The notes beneath the pieces are model-generated. The model was not told the origin of the DNA and did no database searches. It saw only the letters and a list, made by a program, of their open reading frames with translations. A stretch of DNA of 64,000 bases, taken from NCBI GenBank assembly GCA_946547105.1, contig CAMNOV010000001.1, positions 1 through 64,000 of the forward strand. The letters are read 5' to 3'. Origin of the DNA: an uncultured Clostridia bacterium. Lineage in GTDB: Bacteria; Bacillota; Clostridia; Oscillospirales; Oscillospiraceae. Both the position numbers and the translations under genes were made by a program. Shown here piece after piece: positions 44,228 through 53,848 of this stretch. Position 1 is the first letter of the stretch; each line of letters begins with the position of its first letter.

Positions 44228-44959
44228 TTGAAACTCCTTGATATGTTCAAAAAGAGCGAGCCGAAAGAGCCTCATTGTTCTGCGGTCATTGTCGCCGCCG
44301 GCTCTTCACAGCGCATGGGCAGCGACAAGCTGATGATGAAGCTGGGGGAGATCCCCGTGCTGGCCAGAACACTGCAGGCCTTTCAGTCTTCACCGCTCGT
44401 GGATGAGATCGTTGTTGTGACAAGGCTTGAAAAACTGGAGGAGACGGCCGATCTCTGCAAAGAATACGGCATTGAAAAGGTCAGCCGCGTGATTGCCGGC
44501 GGCAAGACGCGAACGGAATCTGCGCTTGCCGGTGTTTCGGAGGTTAGGCCTAACGCAAGGCTCATCGCCATCCATGACGGCGCCCGTCCCCTGGTCACAG
44601 CCGACCTTATCCTCCGCACGGTTTATGCCGCCGCCGAATATATGGCTGCCGCGCCCGCCGTTCCCAGCGTCGATACGCTGAAAGCCGTGGATACGGAAGG
44701 CCGTATCATCGGCACGGTGGATCGGGAGACTACGCTTCGCGTTCAGACGCCGCAGATCTTCCGTGCAGAGCTGATCAAAGGCGCGCTGACAAAGGCCGTG
44801 GAAAAAGGCATGACTCTGACGGACGACTGTGCAGCTGCAGAAATGATGGGCGTGCGCACGAAGACCGTACTGGGTGATGAGGACAACATCAAGATCACCA
44901 CACCGAGAGATATGCTGTTTGCAGCGGAAATCCTGAAAGAGCGGGGAGAGTATCTGTGA
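44228..44959 (+). CDS. ispD: 2-C-methyl-D-erythritol 4-phosphate cytidylyltransferase
   Basis: About 243 residues, third step of the MEP isoprenoid pathway. The nucleotide-binding signature is [21 protein letters not shown] and VDTLKAVD fit IspD, as does the C-terminal [11 protein letters not shown]. About 15 extra N-terminal residues precede the motif. The start is uncertain: TTG 44228 has GGGAG 10 bases upstream; GTG 44219 is too close to that site. It overlaps ispF and complements ispH at 17 kb. Confidence 0.94.
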   Translation: MKLLDMFKKSEPKEPHCSAVIVAAGSSQRMGSDKLMMKLGEIPVLARTLQAFQSSPLVDEIVVVTRLEKLEETADLCKEYGIEKVSRVIAGGKTRTESALAGVSEVRPNARLIAIHDGARPLVTADLILRTVYAAAEYMAAAPAVPSVDTLKAVDTEGRIIGTVDRETTLRVQTPQIFRAELIKGALTKAVEKGMTLTDDCAAAEMMGVRTKTVLGDEDNIKITTPRDMLFAAEILKERGEYL

Positions 44960-45429
44960 GAATCGGACACGGTTATGACGTCCACCGCCTGGTTGAAGGC
45001 AGAAAGCTGATCCTCGGCGGCGTGGAGATTCCGTATGAAAAGGGGCTGCTCGGCCACTCCGATGCGGACGTCCTACTCCATGCGCTGATGGACGCGATGC
45101 TCGGGGCTGCGGCGCTCGGTGATATCGGCCGGCATTTCCCGGACAAGGATCCCGCCTATGCCGGGATCGACAGTACGGTGCTGCTGGCGCGCGTGAATGA
45201 TCTTCTGAAAGAAAAGAACTATAGCGTTGTCAATCTTGACTGTACGATCCTGGCGCAGCGGCCGAAGCTGATGCCGTATATCCCGAAGATGATCGAAACG
45301 ATCGCTTCCATTCTTGAAATACCGGCAGATTGCGTAAGCGTCAAAGCAACGACCGAAGAAGGCCTCGGCTTTACCGGCGAAGGCCTGGGGATCGCGGCGC
45401 ACGCAGTCGTCCTGCTTGAGAAAAACTGA
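44956..45429 (+). CDS. ispF: 2-C-methyl-D-erythritol 2,4-cyclodiphosphate synthase
   Basis: 157 residues, usual length. The zinc-binding DVH is in GHGYDVHRL, with [30 protein letters not shown] and the late [15 protein letters not shown] start at 44956, overlapping the ispD stop, as in most ispDF operons. A hairpin follows 60 bases downstream. Confidence 0.98.
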   Translation: MRIGHGYDVHRLVEGRKLILGGVEIPYEKGLLGHSDADVLLHALMDAMLGAAALGDIGRHFPDKDPAYAGIDSTVLLARVNDLLKEKNYSVVNLDCTILAQRPKLMPYIPKMIETIASILEIPADCVSVKATTEEGLGFTGEGLGIAAHAVVLLEKN

Positions 45430-45487
45430 ATCGTACAAAGAGCCTGCTGAGCGCATACAATGGATTGAGCTCAGCGATGGGTATTTT

Positions 45488-45527
45488 AGGAAACAGCCGC
45501 AGAGCATTTGCTCTGCGGCTGTTTCTG
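45488..45527 (+). terminator. Terminator or attenuator before the DUF3343 gene
   Basis: AAACAGCCGCAGAGCA / TGCTCTGCGGCTGTTT is a perfect 16-bp stem with a two-base hinge; the following T tract is broken (CTGTCT). Only about 22 bases separate it from the DUF3343 ATG, too few for a promoter, so the gene must be reached by read-through or from a promoter inside or before the stem. Confidence 0.75.
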
Positions 45528-45548
45528 TCTATAAAGGGGATGTTCCAC

Positions 45549-45806
45549 ATGGAAAAGTATCTGATCATGTGCCGCTCCATGACACACGCGCAGCGAAGCC
45601 AGCGGCTTTTGGAAAGGAACGGGATCATGTCGTCTCTCATCAAAGCGCCGGTTTCCATGACGCGCTCCGGCTGCGGTTATGCGCTGATCCTCCGTCGGCA
45701 CGGGACGGATGGCGTTCGGATCTTAAAGGACGTCGGTTTGCTATCGGGGAAAGTCTATATAAAAACCGGTGACGACTGGAAGGAAGCGTCCTATGATCTA
45801 TCTTGA
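45549..45806 (+). CDS. DUF3343 domain protein (putative Se/S carrier-like)
   Basis: 85 residues, usual size. It contains the family's single key Cys in SGCGYAL, with MTHAQRSQRLLERNGI before it. DUF3343 proteins are described in Pfam as Se/S-carrier-like and often neighbour cysteine desulfurases or selenium genes; here the desulfurase starts inside its 3' end. A role in passing sulfur or selenium is inference. AAAGGGG precedes ATG 45549. Confidence 0.85.
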   Translation: MEKYLIMCRSMTHAQRSQRLLERNGIMSSLIKAPVSMTRSGCGYALILRRHGTDGVRILKDVGLLSGKVYIKTGDDWKEASYDLS

Positions 45807-46902
45807 CAACGCAGCCACTACTTTCATCAAACCGCCGAGCGTTTACCGAGCCGTCCAGAAAGCGATGCTCTGTGCCTCCAATCCGGGAAGAGGCTCCCAT
45901 CAGAGCGCATTGAAAGCGGCTGGGATCGTGTATGATTGCCGGGAAGCTGCTGCCGATCTGTTTCATATGGATGATCCTTCGCGGGTGGTTTTTACCTACA
46001 ATGCCACGCATGCGCTGAATCTGGCGATCCGGTCGATCGTTCAGCCGGGGAGCCGCGTACTCGTCTCCGGATTTGAGCACAACGCGGTCATTCGTCCCCT
46101 GTATGCATTACAGGCCGACGTTCTTATCGCCGGGACGAAGCTGTTTGATCCGGCATCTGTTCTGGATGATTTCAGAAACAAAATCGAATCCGTCGATTCC
46201 GTCGTCTGTACGCATGTATCCAACGTATTCGGCTTTGAGCTTCCCATCAATGGGATCGCCTCTCTCTGTCAGGAAAAGAGCGTTCCGCTGATTATCGACG
46301 CCTCCCAGTCCGCCGGAGTGCTGGATATTGATATGGACAAACTGGGAGCGGCCTTTATCGCCATGCCCGGGCATAAGGCGCTGTTCGGACCGCAGGGGAC
46401 GGGGATATTGCTTTGCGGAAGGACGGGAGACCCCTTGCTCTTCGGCGGCACCGGCAGCGACAGCGTGAACCGGGATATGCCGGAAACGCTTCCTGAGCGC
46501 CTCGAAGCCGGTACGATGAACGTTCCCGGAATTGCCGGACTCCTGGCCGGCATCCGATATGTCCGCGATATCGGCACAGAGCAGATTCATGCCAGGGAAC
46601 AAAAGCTGATGGAAGTGCTGATCGATTCGATGTCGAAAATTCACGGCCTGCATCTGTATTTCGATCCGGCGGGATTTCAGGGCGGGATCCTCTCCTTTAC
46701 CGCAGACAGACTGGACAGCGAGAGCGTCAGTGAGTATTTGAGTCAAAAGGGGATCGCCGTTCGCGGCGGACTTCACTGCGCGCCGCTTGCGCATCAAAGC
46801 GCCGGTACCGCCGACGGAGGGACCGTCAGGATCAGTCTTTCGCCTTTCGTGACTCCGGAGCAGCTCATGTCGTCCTGTCGGATCCTTCGGGACATGTTTT
46901 GA
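45793..46902 (+). CDS. Class V aminotransferase, cysteine desulfurase family
   Basis: 369 residues, PLP enzyme. It starts directly with IYLDNAATTFIKPP, the short N-terminus of the cysteine desulfurase subfamily often linked to selenium metabolism. The PLP Lys is in AMPGHKALFGPQG; the persulfide Cys is in RGGLHCAPLAHQ, so desulfurase chemistry is likely. It overlaps the DUF3343 gene by 14 bases. It is not an ordinary iron-sulfur IscS, since no iscU/sufU partner is nearby. Confidence 0.9.
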   Translation: MIYLDNAATTFIKPPSVYRAVQKAMLCASNPGRGSHQSALKAAGIVYDCREAAADLFHMDDPSRVVFTYNATHALNLAIRSIVQPGSRVLVSGFEHNAVIRPLYALQADVLIAGTKLFDPASVLDDFRNKIESVDSVVCTHVSNVFGFELPINGIASLCQEKSVPLIIDASQSAGVLDIDMDKLGAAFIAMPGHKALFGPQGTGILLCGRTGDPLLFGGTGSDSVNRDMPETLPERLEAGTMNVPGIAGLLAGIRYVRDIGTEQIHAREQKLMEVLIDSMSKIHGLHLYFDPAGFQGGILSFTADRLDSESVSEYLSQKGIAVRGGLHCAPLAHQSAGTADGGTVRISLSPFVTPEQLMSSCRILRDMF

Positions 46903-46929
46903 TTTTAAGAGAATTTATATCAATTCTAT

Positions 46930-46958
46930 TTGCCTTTTTCCCGCAGATGATCTATAAT
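46930..46958 (+). promoter_or_regulatory. Promoter for cdaA-cdaR
   Basis: TTGCCT, 17 bases, perfect TATAAT; predicted start near 46965 with a leader of about 56 bases. Confidence 0.65.
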
Positions 46959-47020
46959 AAAGTGATTATGTATGTTCAATAGCTTTATTTTTTATATGTC
47001 AGCGGAACGGAGAAAGACAG

Positions 47021-47884
47021 ATGGATGCCATACGCACAATGCTCAATCAGTCTCTGAATGTTTTATCGTCGATACAAGTCACCGATGTGATCGATATCCT
47101 GATCGTCGCATTTCTGATTTATAAGGTTTTTTCCCTTGTTCGCCGGACGAATTCCACCAACCTGGCCCGCGGTATTCTGATCCTGCTGGGTGTGTTTCTG
47201 CTTTCTGAAGTTCTTGGGCTCAAAATGATGCAGTTTTTGCTGCGCAGAGCCTTCGAGCTTGGATTGATCGCCCTGGTGATCCTGTTTCAGCCGGAGCTGC
47301 GCCGTTTGTTTGAACGGCTTGGCAGCAGCCTGAGCTCCGGCAAGGAGTCTTACGGCGGAACGATGGAAGCCGCCGTAGCGCAGACCGTTTTGGCCTGTTC
47401 CGAGATGTCCGCCAGCAAGACCGGAGCTCTCATTATTTTCGAGAGAAAGATTCAGCTGACCGATATCATGAGCACCGGCACGATCATCAACGCGGACGCT
47501 ACGGCAGAGCTGATTAAAAATATCTTTTTCAATAAAGCCCCCCTGCACGACGGCGCGCTGATCCTTCGCAACGGAAGGCTTGCCTCTGCCGGCTGTGTTC
47601 TTCCCCTGACCAAGAGCAACAACCTCAGCAAGGACCTCGGCATGCGCCATCGGGCCGGTATCGGTCTGAGCGAGCAGTCAGACGCTGTCATCATCATTGT
47701 TTCAGAGGAAACGGGTTCCATTTCCGTAGCGATCGAAGGCATGCTCAAGCGCCATCTGTCCGCCTCGACCCTTGACAAGATCCTGCGCAGCGAATTGATT
47801 CCCGAAAGCGATGAAGAGCGGAAGAAGGGCTTACTGCCCTGGATCAAGAACACCTTTCTGAGGAAAAAACATGAAAAAGAATAA
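47021..47884 (+). CDS. cdaA: Diadenylate cyclase CdaA
   Basis: 287 residues. About three N-terminal membrane helices precede the DAC domain with DGALILRNGRLASAGC (DGA motif) and RHRAGIGLSEQSDA (RHR motif), both needed to make c-di-AMP from two ATP. c-di-AMP controls potassium and osmotic balance and cell-wall homeostasis in Firmicutes. cdaR overlaps its end by 14 bases, the usual regulatory pair. Confidence 0.98.
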   Translation: MDAIRTMLNQSLNVLSSIQVTDVIDILIVAFLIYKVFSLVRRTNSTNLARGILILLGVFLLSEVLGLKMMQFLLRRAFELGLIALVILFQPELRRLFERLGSSLSSGKESYGGTMEAAVAQTVLACSEMSASKTGALIIFERKIQLTDIMSTGTIINADATAELIKNIFFNKAPLHDGALILRNGRLASAGCVLPLTKSNNLSKDLGMRHRAGIGLSEQSDAVIIIVSEETGSISVAIEGMLKRHLSASTLDKILRSELIPESDEERKKGLLPWIKNTFLRKKHEKE

Positions 47885-49142
47885 TTTTCTGAAAAATATC
47901 ACCAACAGCCCGATCCTTTGGATCGTCCTGTCACTGCTGATCGCCGTATTCATGTGGACCTACGTCGCGTCTCAGGATACGGAAGAATTCAAAAAAACCT
48001 TTACCGGCGTTCGGGTTCAGCTGGTTGGGGAAGATATCCTGCGCAACTCGCGCAACATGGTCATCACCAACGTCAGTACGCCTACGGTCAACGTTGAGAT
48101 CGTCGGTCCGCGCCGGATCGTAAGCGCGCTGGATGAGGATGATCTTGTGGCTCAGATCGACGTCAGCAAGCTTACGCTGGCCGCCGTTACGACGCAGACT
48201 TATAAGATCATTTTCCCGGACGGCACGGATACCAGTTCTCTGAGCACGCTGAGCCGGACGCCCGAAACCGTCGTCTTCACAGTATCCGAGCTGATCGAAA
48301 AGCAGATCCCTGTCAGAGGCAGCTTCGAGGGCACTTCGCTGGAAGGCTATGTGGCCGAGGCACCTGTTTTTACACCGGCAACGATCACGGTCTCCGGGCC
48401 TGAAATCTATCTGAAAAATATCAAATACGCCTGGCTGACCTTCGGCGCCGGAGAAGAGGTCGACCACACGATCACAAGGACGGTTCCTTTTGTTCTGCGC
48501 GACAATAACGACGAGGATTTCTACAATGAAATGATCACTTGCGATACGAATGAAATCGAAGCAAGGCTGACCATCATTCGTCAGAAGACGATCCCGCTGC
48601 AAGTCAGCATTGAGTATGCCTCCGGCGCGACTCCAGAAAACACGCGCGTCACGATCGAGCCTGAATCCATCACGCTGTCCGGCGATTCCGAACTGCTGGA
48701 CGCCATGAATCAGATCGTTCTGGCCACAATCAATACCAAGAGCTTTTCCTCCACCTTTACCGAAACCTATCTGATCCGGATCGACGACGGTCTGGTCAAT
48801 CAGTCCGGCGTAACGGAGGCCAAGGTCACGGTCGAGTTGACGGATCTGGTTTCCGATAAGTTCATCATCCGCAACATCGCCTATACCAATCTTACGGAAG
48901 GATATGAAGCGGAGCTTATCACCAGTGCCATCACTGTTACTTTGCGCGGTCCGGAAGAGCAGATCATGGCGCTGAAGGCAGAAAACATCCGCGCCGTTGT
49001 CGACCTGGAGGACTATCTGAATTCTACCGGCACCTTCAATCTTACGCCGAAAATCTATGTCGACGGTTTTCCTGACGTCGGAGAAGTCGGGGAGGTCCCG
49101 CAGATCTCGATTGCGCTGAAAGAAGCGGAGGGGAACACATGA
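47871..49142 (+). CDS. cdaR: YbbR-like domain protein CdaR
   Basis: 423 residues: an N-terminal membrane anchor (LWIVLSLLIAVFMWTYVASQ) and three to four extracytoplasmic YbbR repeats, each with an LxGPxxxL-type pattern (VEIVGPRRIV, VTLRGPEEQIM). It regulates CdaA activity in Bacillus and Listeria. glmM, the third gene of the classic cda operon, is absent here. Confidence 0.95.
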   Translation: MKKNNFLKNITNSPILWIVLSLLIAVFMWTYVASQDTEEFKKTFTGVRVQLVGEDILRNSRNMVITNVSTPTVNVEIVGPRRIVSALDEDDLVAQIDVSKLTLAAVTTQTYKIIFPDGTDTSSLSTLSRTPETVVFTVSELIEKQIPVRGSFEGTSLEGYVAEAPVFTPATITVSGPEIYLKNIKYAWLTFGAGEEVDHTITRTVPFVLRDNNDEDFYNEMITCDTNEIEARLTIIRQKTIPLQVSIEYASGATPENTRVTIEPESITLSGDSELLDAMNQIVLATINTKSFSSTFTETYLIRIDDGLVNQSGVTEAKVTVELTDLVSDKFIIRNIAYTNLTEGYEAELITSAITVTLRGPEEQIMALKAENIRAVVDLEDYLNSTGTFNLTPKIYVDGFPDVGEVGEVPQISIALKEAEGNT

Positions 49143-49546
49143 CGCAGGAGGCAGTCGTAACCAAACTTCTTCCCGACGGCATGGCCGAAGTGGCCGTTAA
49201 GCGGACGACAGCCTGCGGCGGAAACTGCAGCAGCTGTGAAAGCTGCGTCTTTCAAAACGAACTGAAAACGCCCGCTTTGAACAGGATCCAGGCCCGTCCC
49301 GGTCAAAAAGTTATAATCGAAAGCCAGACCTCGCGTATTTTCAAAGCTGCGTTTCTGGTATATGTTTTTCCGCTCCTGTTTTTCCTGCTTGGCTACCTGC
49401 TTTCAGCCGCTCTTTCATTGGGGGAGACGGCAGGTATCATTTTCAGCTTTGTCGGTCTGATCATCGGCGCGGTGCTCGTCGTCCTCTCTCAGCGCCGTAT
49501 CCGGGAGAAAGACAAAATCACCTTTGAAATCATTGAATTTCTTTAA
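49139..49546 (+). CDS. SoxR-reducing system RseC family protein
   Basis: 135 residues with an N-terminal domain holding four Cys in CGGNCSSCESC, then two membrane helices and a short tail. RseC-type proteins bind near electron-transport (Rnf-like) modules; no rnf genes are in the window, so the role is unknown. It overlaps the cdaR stop (ATGA). Confidence 0.9.
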   Translation: MTQEAVVTKLLPDGMAEVAVKRTTACGGNCSSCESCVFQNELKTPALNRIQARPGQKVIIESQTSRIFKAAFLVYVFPLLFFLLGYLLSAALSLGETAGIIFSFVGLIIGAVLVVLSQRRIREKDKITFEIIEFL

Positions 49547-49561
49547 AGCACGGAGGCAAAT

Positions 49562-50440
49562 ATGATCAAAAGCATGACAGGCTACGGCAGCGCCAAGGGC
49601 AGCGTCGACGGCCTGGAAATCACCGTTGAACTGAAAAGCGTCAACAACCGCTTTCTGGATTGCTCCGTGCGGATGCCGCGCAGCTTCCTGTTTGCGGAAG
49701 ACGCTGTCAAAACCGCGGTACAGCGCCATATCAGCCGGGGTAAGGTCGACGTCTTCATCAGTGTGGATTCTTCACAGGCCGGCGATATGGCCGTCAAGGT
49801 CAATGAACCGCTCCTGAAAGGGTATATGGAGGCTCTGCGGCATATCGCCGAAGAATACGATCTTCCGAACGACCTTTCCGCTGTCAGCGTCAGCCGCTTT
49901 CCCGATGTGCTGGTCGTAGAAAAAAGGGAAATGGACGCTGAAGCCATTACGGCCGGTATTCGCGAGATCGCCGAACGGGCGCTGGATGATTTTGACGCCA
50001 TGCGCCTGCGCGAAGGAGAAAAGCTGCGGGACGATGTTCTCAACCGCCTTTCCGTGATCGACGGACTGGTTTTGACCGTAGAGCGCGAAGCGCCGAAAAC
50101 GGTGGAGGAGTACCGCAATCGACTGGAACAGAAAATGGCGGAGGTGCTCGGTACGGCCGGGATTGATGAAAACCGGATCCTCGCCGAAGCCGCGATCTTT
50201 GCCGATCATATTGCGGTTGATGAGGAGACCGTCCGTCTGCGCAGTCATATGGCTCAGCTGACGGGTATGATCAACGGTCAGTCTCCGATCGGACGCAAGA
50301 TCGATTTCTTGATCCAGGAATTCAACCGCGAAGCGAATACGACCGGCTCGAAATGCCAGAATTCCGAGATCGCGCACGTGGTGGTCGATCTCAAATCCGA
50401 AATCGAAAAGATCCGCGAGCAGATCCAGAACATCGAATAA
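49562..50440 (+). CDS. YicC/YloC family endoribonuclease
   Basis: 292 residues, usual length. It begins IKSMTGYGSAKG and carries the SVNNRFLD block; the C-terminal conserved region is GRKIDFLIQEFNREANTTGSK, typical of YicC. YicC-family proteins are RNases linked to small-RNA decay. It is followed by remA and gmk, a Firmicutes-wide arrangement. GGAGG lies upstream. Confidence 0.95.
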   Translation: MIKSMTGYGSAKGSVDGLEITVELKSVNNRFLDCSVRMPRSFLFAEDAVKTAVQRHISRGKVDVFISVDSSQAGDMAVKVNEPLLKGYMEALRHIAEEYDLPNDLSAVSVSRFPDVLVVEKREMDAEAITAGIREIAERALDDFDAMRLREGEKLRDDVLNRLSVIDGLVLTVEREAPKTVEEYRNRLEQKMAEVLGTAGIDENRILAEAAIFADHIAVDEETVRLRSHMAQLTGMINGQSPIGRKIDFLIQEFNREANTTGSKCQNSEIAHVVVDLKSEIEKIREQIQNIE

Positions 50441-50449
50441 GGAGACGCC

Positions 50450-50713
50450 ATGAAGCTGATCAATATCGGTTTTGGAAATCTGATCTCAGCCGAACATACC
50501 ATCTCTATCGTCAGTCCCGAGTCTGCGCCGATCAAGAGGATGATCCAGGATCTGCGTGAAAAGGGGCTGCTGATCGACGCAAGCTTTGGCCGCAGCACCC
50601 GTGCTGTGATTTTGATGGACAGCGGCCATGGCGTTCTGTCCGCTTTGACCCCTGAGATCCTGTTTCAGCGTTTTGAAGACAAAACAGAGGAGGATTTGAA
50701 AGAGAATGAATGA
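50450..50713 (+). CDS. remA: Extracellular matrix regulator RemA (DUF370)
   Basis: 87 residues, DNA-binding regulator of matrix and osmotic genes in Bacillus. The sequence [27 protein letters not shown] is diagnostic, with [13 protein letters not shown] following. The yicC-remA-gmk-rpoZ order is conserved. AAGGAG precedes the ATG; the end overlaps gmk by 8 bases. Confidence 0.97.
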   Translation: MKLINIGFGNLISAEHTISIVSPESAPIKRMIQDLREKGLLIDASFGRSTRAVILMDSGHGVLSALTPEILFQRFEDKTEEDLKENE

Positions 50714-51305
50714 AAAAGGAAAATTGATCGTGATTTCCGGCCCCTCCGGTGCCGGAAAAAGCACGGTTGTGTTTAAGGCCATGGAGGATCGGAAAGACCT
50801 TTGCTTTTCCACCTCGGTGACGACGAGAAAACCCCGACCGGGTGAGGTGGACGGCAGAGAATACTTTTTCGTTGATCTTGACCGCTTTGCTGAAATGATC
50901 GCCAACGACGAACTGCTGGAGCACGCCGTTTACGTAGCCAATTCTTACGGCACGCCGCGCAAGTATGTAGAAGACAAGCTCCTCAGCGGCATGAACGTTC
51001 TGCTGGATATCGAAGTCCAGGGCGCGCGTCAGGTTGCCGAAAAAATGCCGGACGCTGTGAAGATCTTTATTATCCCGCCCTCTCTGGAAGAGTTGGAGCG
51101 CCGTCTTGTCGGCCGCGGCACCGATACGGCCCGCGCCATCGAGGCAAGACTTATCCGCGCCAGACAGGAGTATCAGGAAGCGGACTTTTACGATTACATC
51201 ATCGTCAACGACGATGCGGACCGCGCGGCCGAAGAGCTCAAGGCCATCATCACGGCCGAGCATTGCCGCGCCTGTGATCGCGCGCATTATCTGCGTGTAG
51301 ATTGA
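50706..51305 (+). CDS. gmk: Guanylate kinase
   Basis: 199 residues, converts GMP to GDP with ATP. The P-loop is [12 protein letters not shown]; the GMP-binding region is [16 protein letters not shown]. The C-terminal Lid and CORE regions are complete. It overlaps remA, and rpoZ follows. Confidence 0.98.
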   Translation: MNEKGKLIVISGPSGAGKSTVVFKAMEDRKDLCFSTSVTTRKPRPGEVDGREYFFVDLDRFAEMIANDELLEHAVYVANSYGTPRKYVEDKLLSGMNVLLDIEVQGARQVAEKMPDAVKIFIIPPSLEELERRLVGRGTDTARAIEARLIRARQEYQEADFYDYIIVNDDADRAAEELKAIITAEHCRACDRAHYLRVD

Positions 51306-51356
51306 TTTTTTAGTTAACATAATCAGCCGCGTTGCGGCAGAATGGAGAATACTATT

Positions 51357-51545
51357 ATGATGCTTTATCCCCCGATGGCCGATCTCGTTGCCAAGGTCGG
51401 CAGCCGTTACCAGCTTGTCAATCTCGTCGCCCGGCGCGCCCGCGCGATTTCTGCGGAAGCCGAAGAAAAGCAGATCCCGCTGGAGCGTAAGCCTGTTTCT
51501 TCCGCTATTGACGAGGTGTACACCGGCAAGCTCACGATCAAGTGA
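51357..51545 (+). CDS. rpoZ: DNA-directed RNA polymerase subunit omega
   Basis: 62 residues. The sequence YPPMADLVAKVGSRYQLVNLVARRARAI matches omega, including the Arg-rich helix that latches onto the beta-prime subunit. Start chosen at 51357 because GGAGAA lies 8 bases upstream; the track start at 51342 overlaps that site. A small GC hairpin (CCGC-GTT-GCGG) precedes it. Confidence 0.94.
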   Translation: MMLYPPMADLVAKVGSRYQLVNLVARRARAISAEAEEKQIPLERKPVSSAIDEVYTGKLTIK

Positions 51546-51565
51546 TCTGAGCGCGGGCAGGAACT

Positions 51566-53815
51566 GTGAAAATTGCGAAAATTGCGGTTTCCGCCGCACC
51601 ATATTGGATAGACAAGCCCTATGATTATCTGATCCCCGAGGAACTGCAGGATTCTGCGCTCCCCGGGGTAAGGGTTTATGTACCCTTTTCCAGGGGGAAC
51701 CGTCTGTGCGAAGGCATCATTCTGGCCGTATCCGAGGAAAGCGGATACAGGGATGATAAGCTGAAGGCGGTGTTTCGTCTGCTGGATGAGCAGCCGATCC
51801 TGAGTGAAGCCCAGATCAAGCTGGCCCTGTTCATGCGCGAACGCTTTTTCTGCACCGTTTATGACGCGGTCAAAGCGATCCTGCCTGCCGGCCTTTGGTT
51901 CAATGATCAGGGAGAACGCAGAGCCAAGGATAAGATGCTGCCGATGATCCGCCTTTCCGTATCTGCCGAGGAAGCCGCCGAAGCAGGGGAGACAAAGCGC
52001 CGCCGCGCGCCGCAGCAATCTCGCATTCTCGAGCTGCTGTGCAGTTTTGAAGCATTGCCGCTGCATGACGTTCTACAGCACGCGGACGCTTCGCGCCAGG
52101 CGGCAAAAGCCCTGGAAAAACAGGGCTTGGTCCAGCTCTATGAACGGGAAGTGTTCCGCCGCCCTAATATTTTCAGCGATGAGCTGATCCCTCTCCCGCA
52201 GCTGAACGCTGCGCAGGAGCAGGTTTTTCAGGGGCTGCGGAAGCTTGCAGAGCAGGAGAAGGCCGCTGCCGCGCTTTTATTCGGCGTCACAGGCAGCGGA
52301 AAAACCAGCGTCTATATCCATCTCATTCAAAAGACGCTGGAGAAGGGGAAATCTGCGATCCTGCTCGTTCCGGAAATCGCACTGACCCCGCAGATGCTCC
52401 AGACGTTCTCCTCCTATTTTGGCAATCAGATCGCCGTTCTGCACTCCAGTCTTTCCGTCGGCGAGCGTTATGATGAATGGAAACGCATCCGCAGCGGACA
52501 GGCCAGGCTTGTGATCGGAACGCGCAGCGCTGTTTTTGCACCGGTTTCCGAGCTCGGCCTGCTGATCATTGACGAAGAGCAGGAGGAGAGCTATAAATCC
52601 GAAAATTCGCCGAGATACAACACCCGCGACGTGGCAAAATACCTCTGTGCCCGCGCAGGCTGTTTGCTGCTTCTCGGTTCTGCGACACCCGATGTCTCCA
52701 GCCGATATTATGCTGAGACCGGCCGCTATGCATTTTTCACGCTGCCGGAGCGATATAACGATATGGCGCTTCCCGAGGTCCGCATCGTCGACATGAAGCG
52801 GGAGCTGCGCCGCGGCAACACGGGCGACATCAGCTCGATCCTTCGCGATGAACTTCAGCAAAATATTGAGCGGAAGGAACAGAGTATTCTGTTCATCAAC
52901 CGCCGCGGCGCGCACAAGCTCATCAGCTGCGGATGCTGCGGCTTTACCTATCGCTGCCCGCGCTGCAGCGTTTCGCTGACTTATCACAGCAGCAACCGGC
53001 GGCTGATCTGCCACTATTGCGGCTATTCGCAACGCGTTGACGCGATCTGCCCGGACTGCGGGGGAGAGCTGAAATATCTCGGCAGCGGCACGCAATACGT
53101 CGTGGAACAGCTCAACGAGCTGTTTCCGGGCGTCGAGGTGCTGCGCATGGATACCGATTCCGTTGCGCCTGTCGGCTCCCACGAGCCGCTGTTTGAGCGT
53201 TTCAAGCTGGAAAACATCCCGATCATGGTCGGCACGCAAATGGTCACCAAGGGCCTGAATTTTGAAAACGTGACCCTGGTCGGCGTCCTATCGGCCGATC
53301 AGAGCCTCTATGCGGGCGATTATCGCGCCGGCGAACGGACCTTTTCTCTGATCACTCAAGTGGTCGGGCGCAGCGGACGCGGCACGAAGCCCGGCCGCGC
53401 CGTGATCCAGACTTTCACGCCGGATAATCAGATCATCCGGCAGGCCGCCGCACAGGACTATGAGGCTTTCTATGCCTCGGAAATGGAGCTTCGGCGTCTG
53501 CAGCATGCCCCGCCGGTCTGCGATCTGATCTCCTTGACCGCCTCCGGCCTTTTTGAGGAGCAGGTGCTGCGCACAGCGCATTATGTGGCTGACTGGCTTC
53601 GGAAAGCGACAGCCGATCGTCCGGGAACGATCGTGATGGGTCCCGCTCCGCTCAGCGTGGTAAAAATCAACAACCGATACCGCTATCGGGTCAACCTGGC
53701 CTGCCGCGCGGATACTTCCATGCGAAATCTCATTGCACAGATCGTGATGGAATGCAGTGCGGACAAACGCTTTCGAGGCGTGTCGGTCTTTGCAGACAAC
53801 GATCCTGTGGAATAA
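51566..53815 (+). CDS. priA: Primosomal replication restart helicase PriA
   Basis: 749 residues, superfamily 2 helicase that reloads the replisome at stalled forks. Walker A is GVTGSGKTSVYI; motif II reads DEEQE rather than the usual DEEH. The eight zinc-binding Cys occur as two CxxC pairs in CGCCGFTYRCPRC and two in CHYC...CPDC. The N-terminal 3' DNA-binding domain and C-terminal domain are complete. GTG start at 51566. Confidence 0.97.
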   Translation: MKIAKIAVSAAPYWIDKPYDYLIPEELQDSALPGVRVYVPFSRGNRLCEGIILAVSEESGYRDDKLKAVFRLLDEQPILSEAQIKLALFMRERFFCTVYDAVKAILPAGLWFNDQGERRAKDKMLPMIRLSVSAEEAAEAGETKRRRAPQQSRILELLCSFEALPLHDVLQHADASRQAAKALEKQGLVQLYEREVFRRPNIFSDELIPLPQLNAAQEQVFQGLRKLAEQEKAAAALLFGVTGSGKTSVYIHLIQKTLEKGKSAILLVPEIALTPQMLQTFSSYFGNQIAVLHSSLSVGERYDEWKRIRSGQARLVIGTRSAVFAPVSELGLLIIDEEQEESYKSENSPRYNTRDVAKYLCARAGCLLLLGSATPDVSSRYYAETGRYAFFTLPERYNDMALPEVRIVDMKRELRRGNTGDISSILRDELQQNIERKEQSILFINRRGAHKLISCGCCGFTYRCPRCSVSLTYHSSNRRLICHYCGYSQRVDAICPDCGGELKYLGSGTQYVVEQLNELFPGVEVLRMDTDSVAPVGSHEPLFERFKLENIPIMVGTQMVTKGLNFENVTLVGVLSADQSLYAGDYRAGERTFSLITQVVGRSGRGTKPGRAVIQTFTPDNQIIRQAAAQDYEAFYASEMELRRLQHAPPVCDLISLTASGLFEEQVLRTAHYVADWLRKATADRPGTIVMGPAPLSVVKINNRYRYRVNLACRADTSMRNLIAQIVMECSADKRFRGVSVFADNDPVE

Positions 53816-53848
53816 AGATTGCCGCAACTGCGGCAGATGGGAGAAGCT

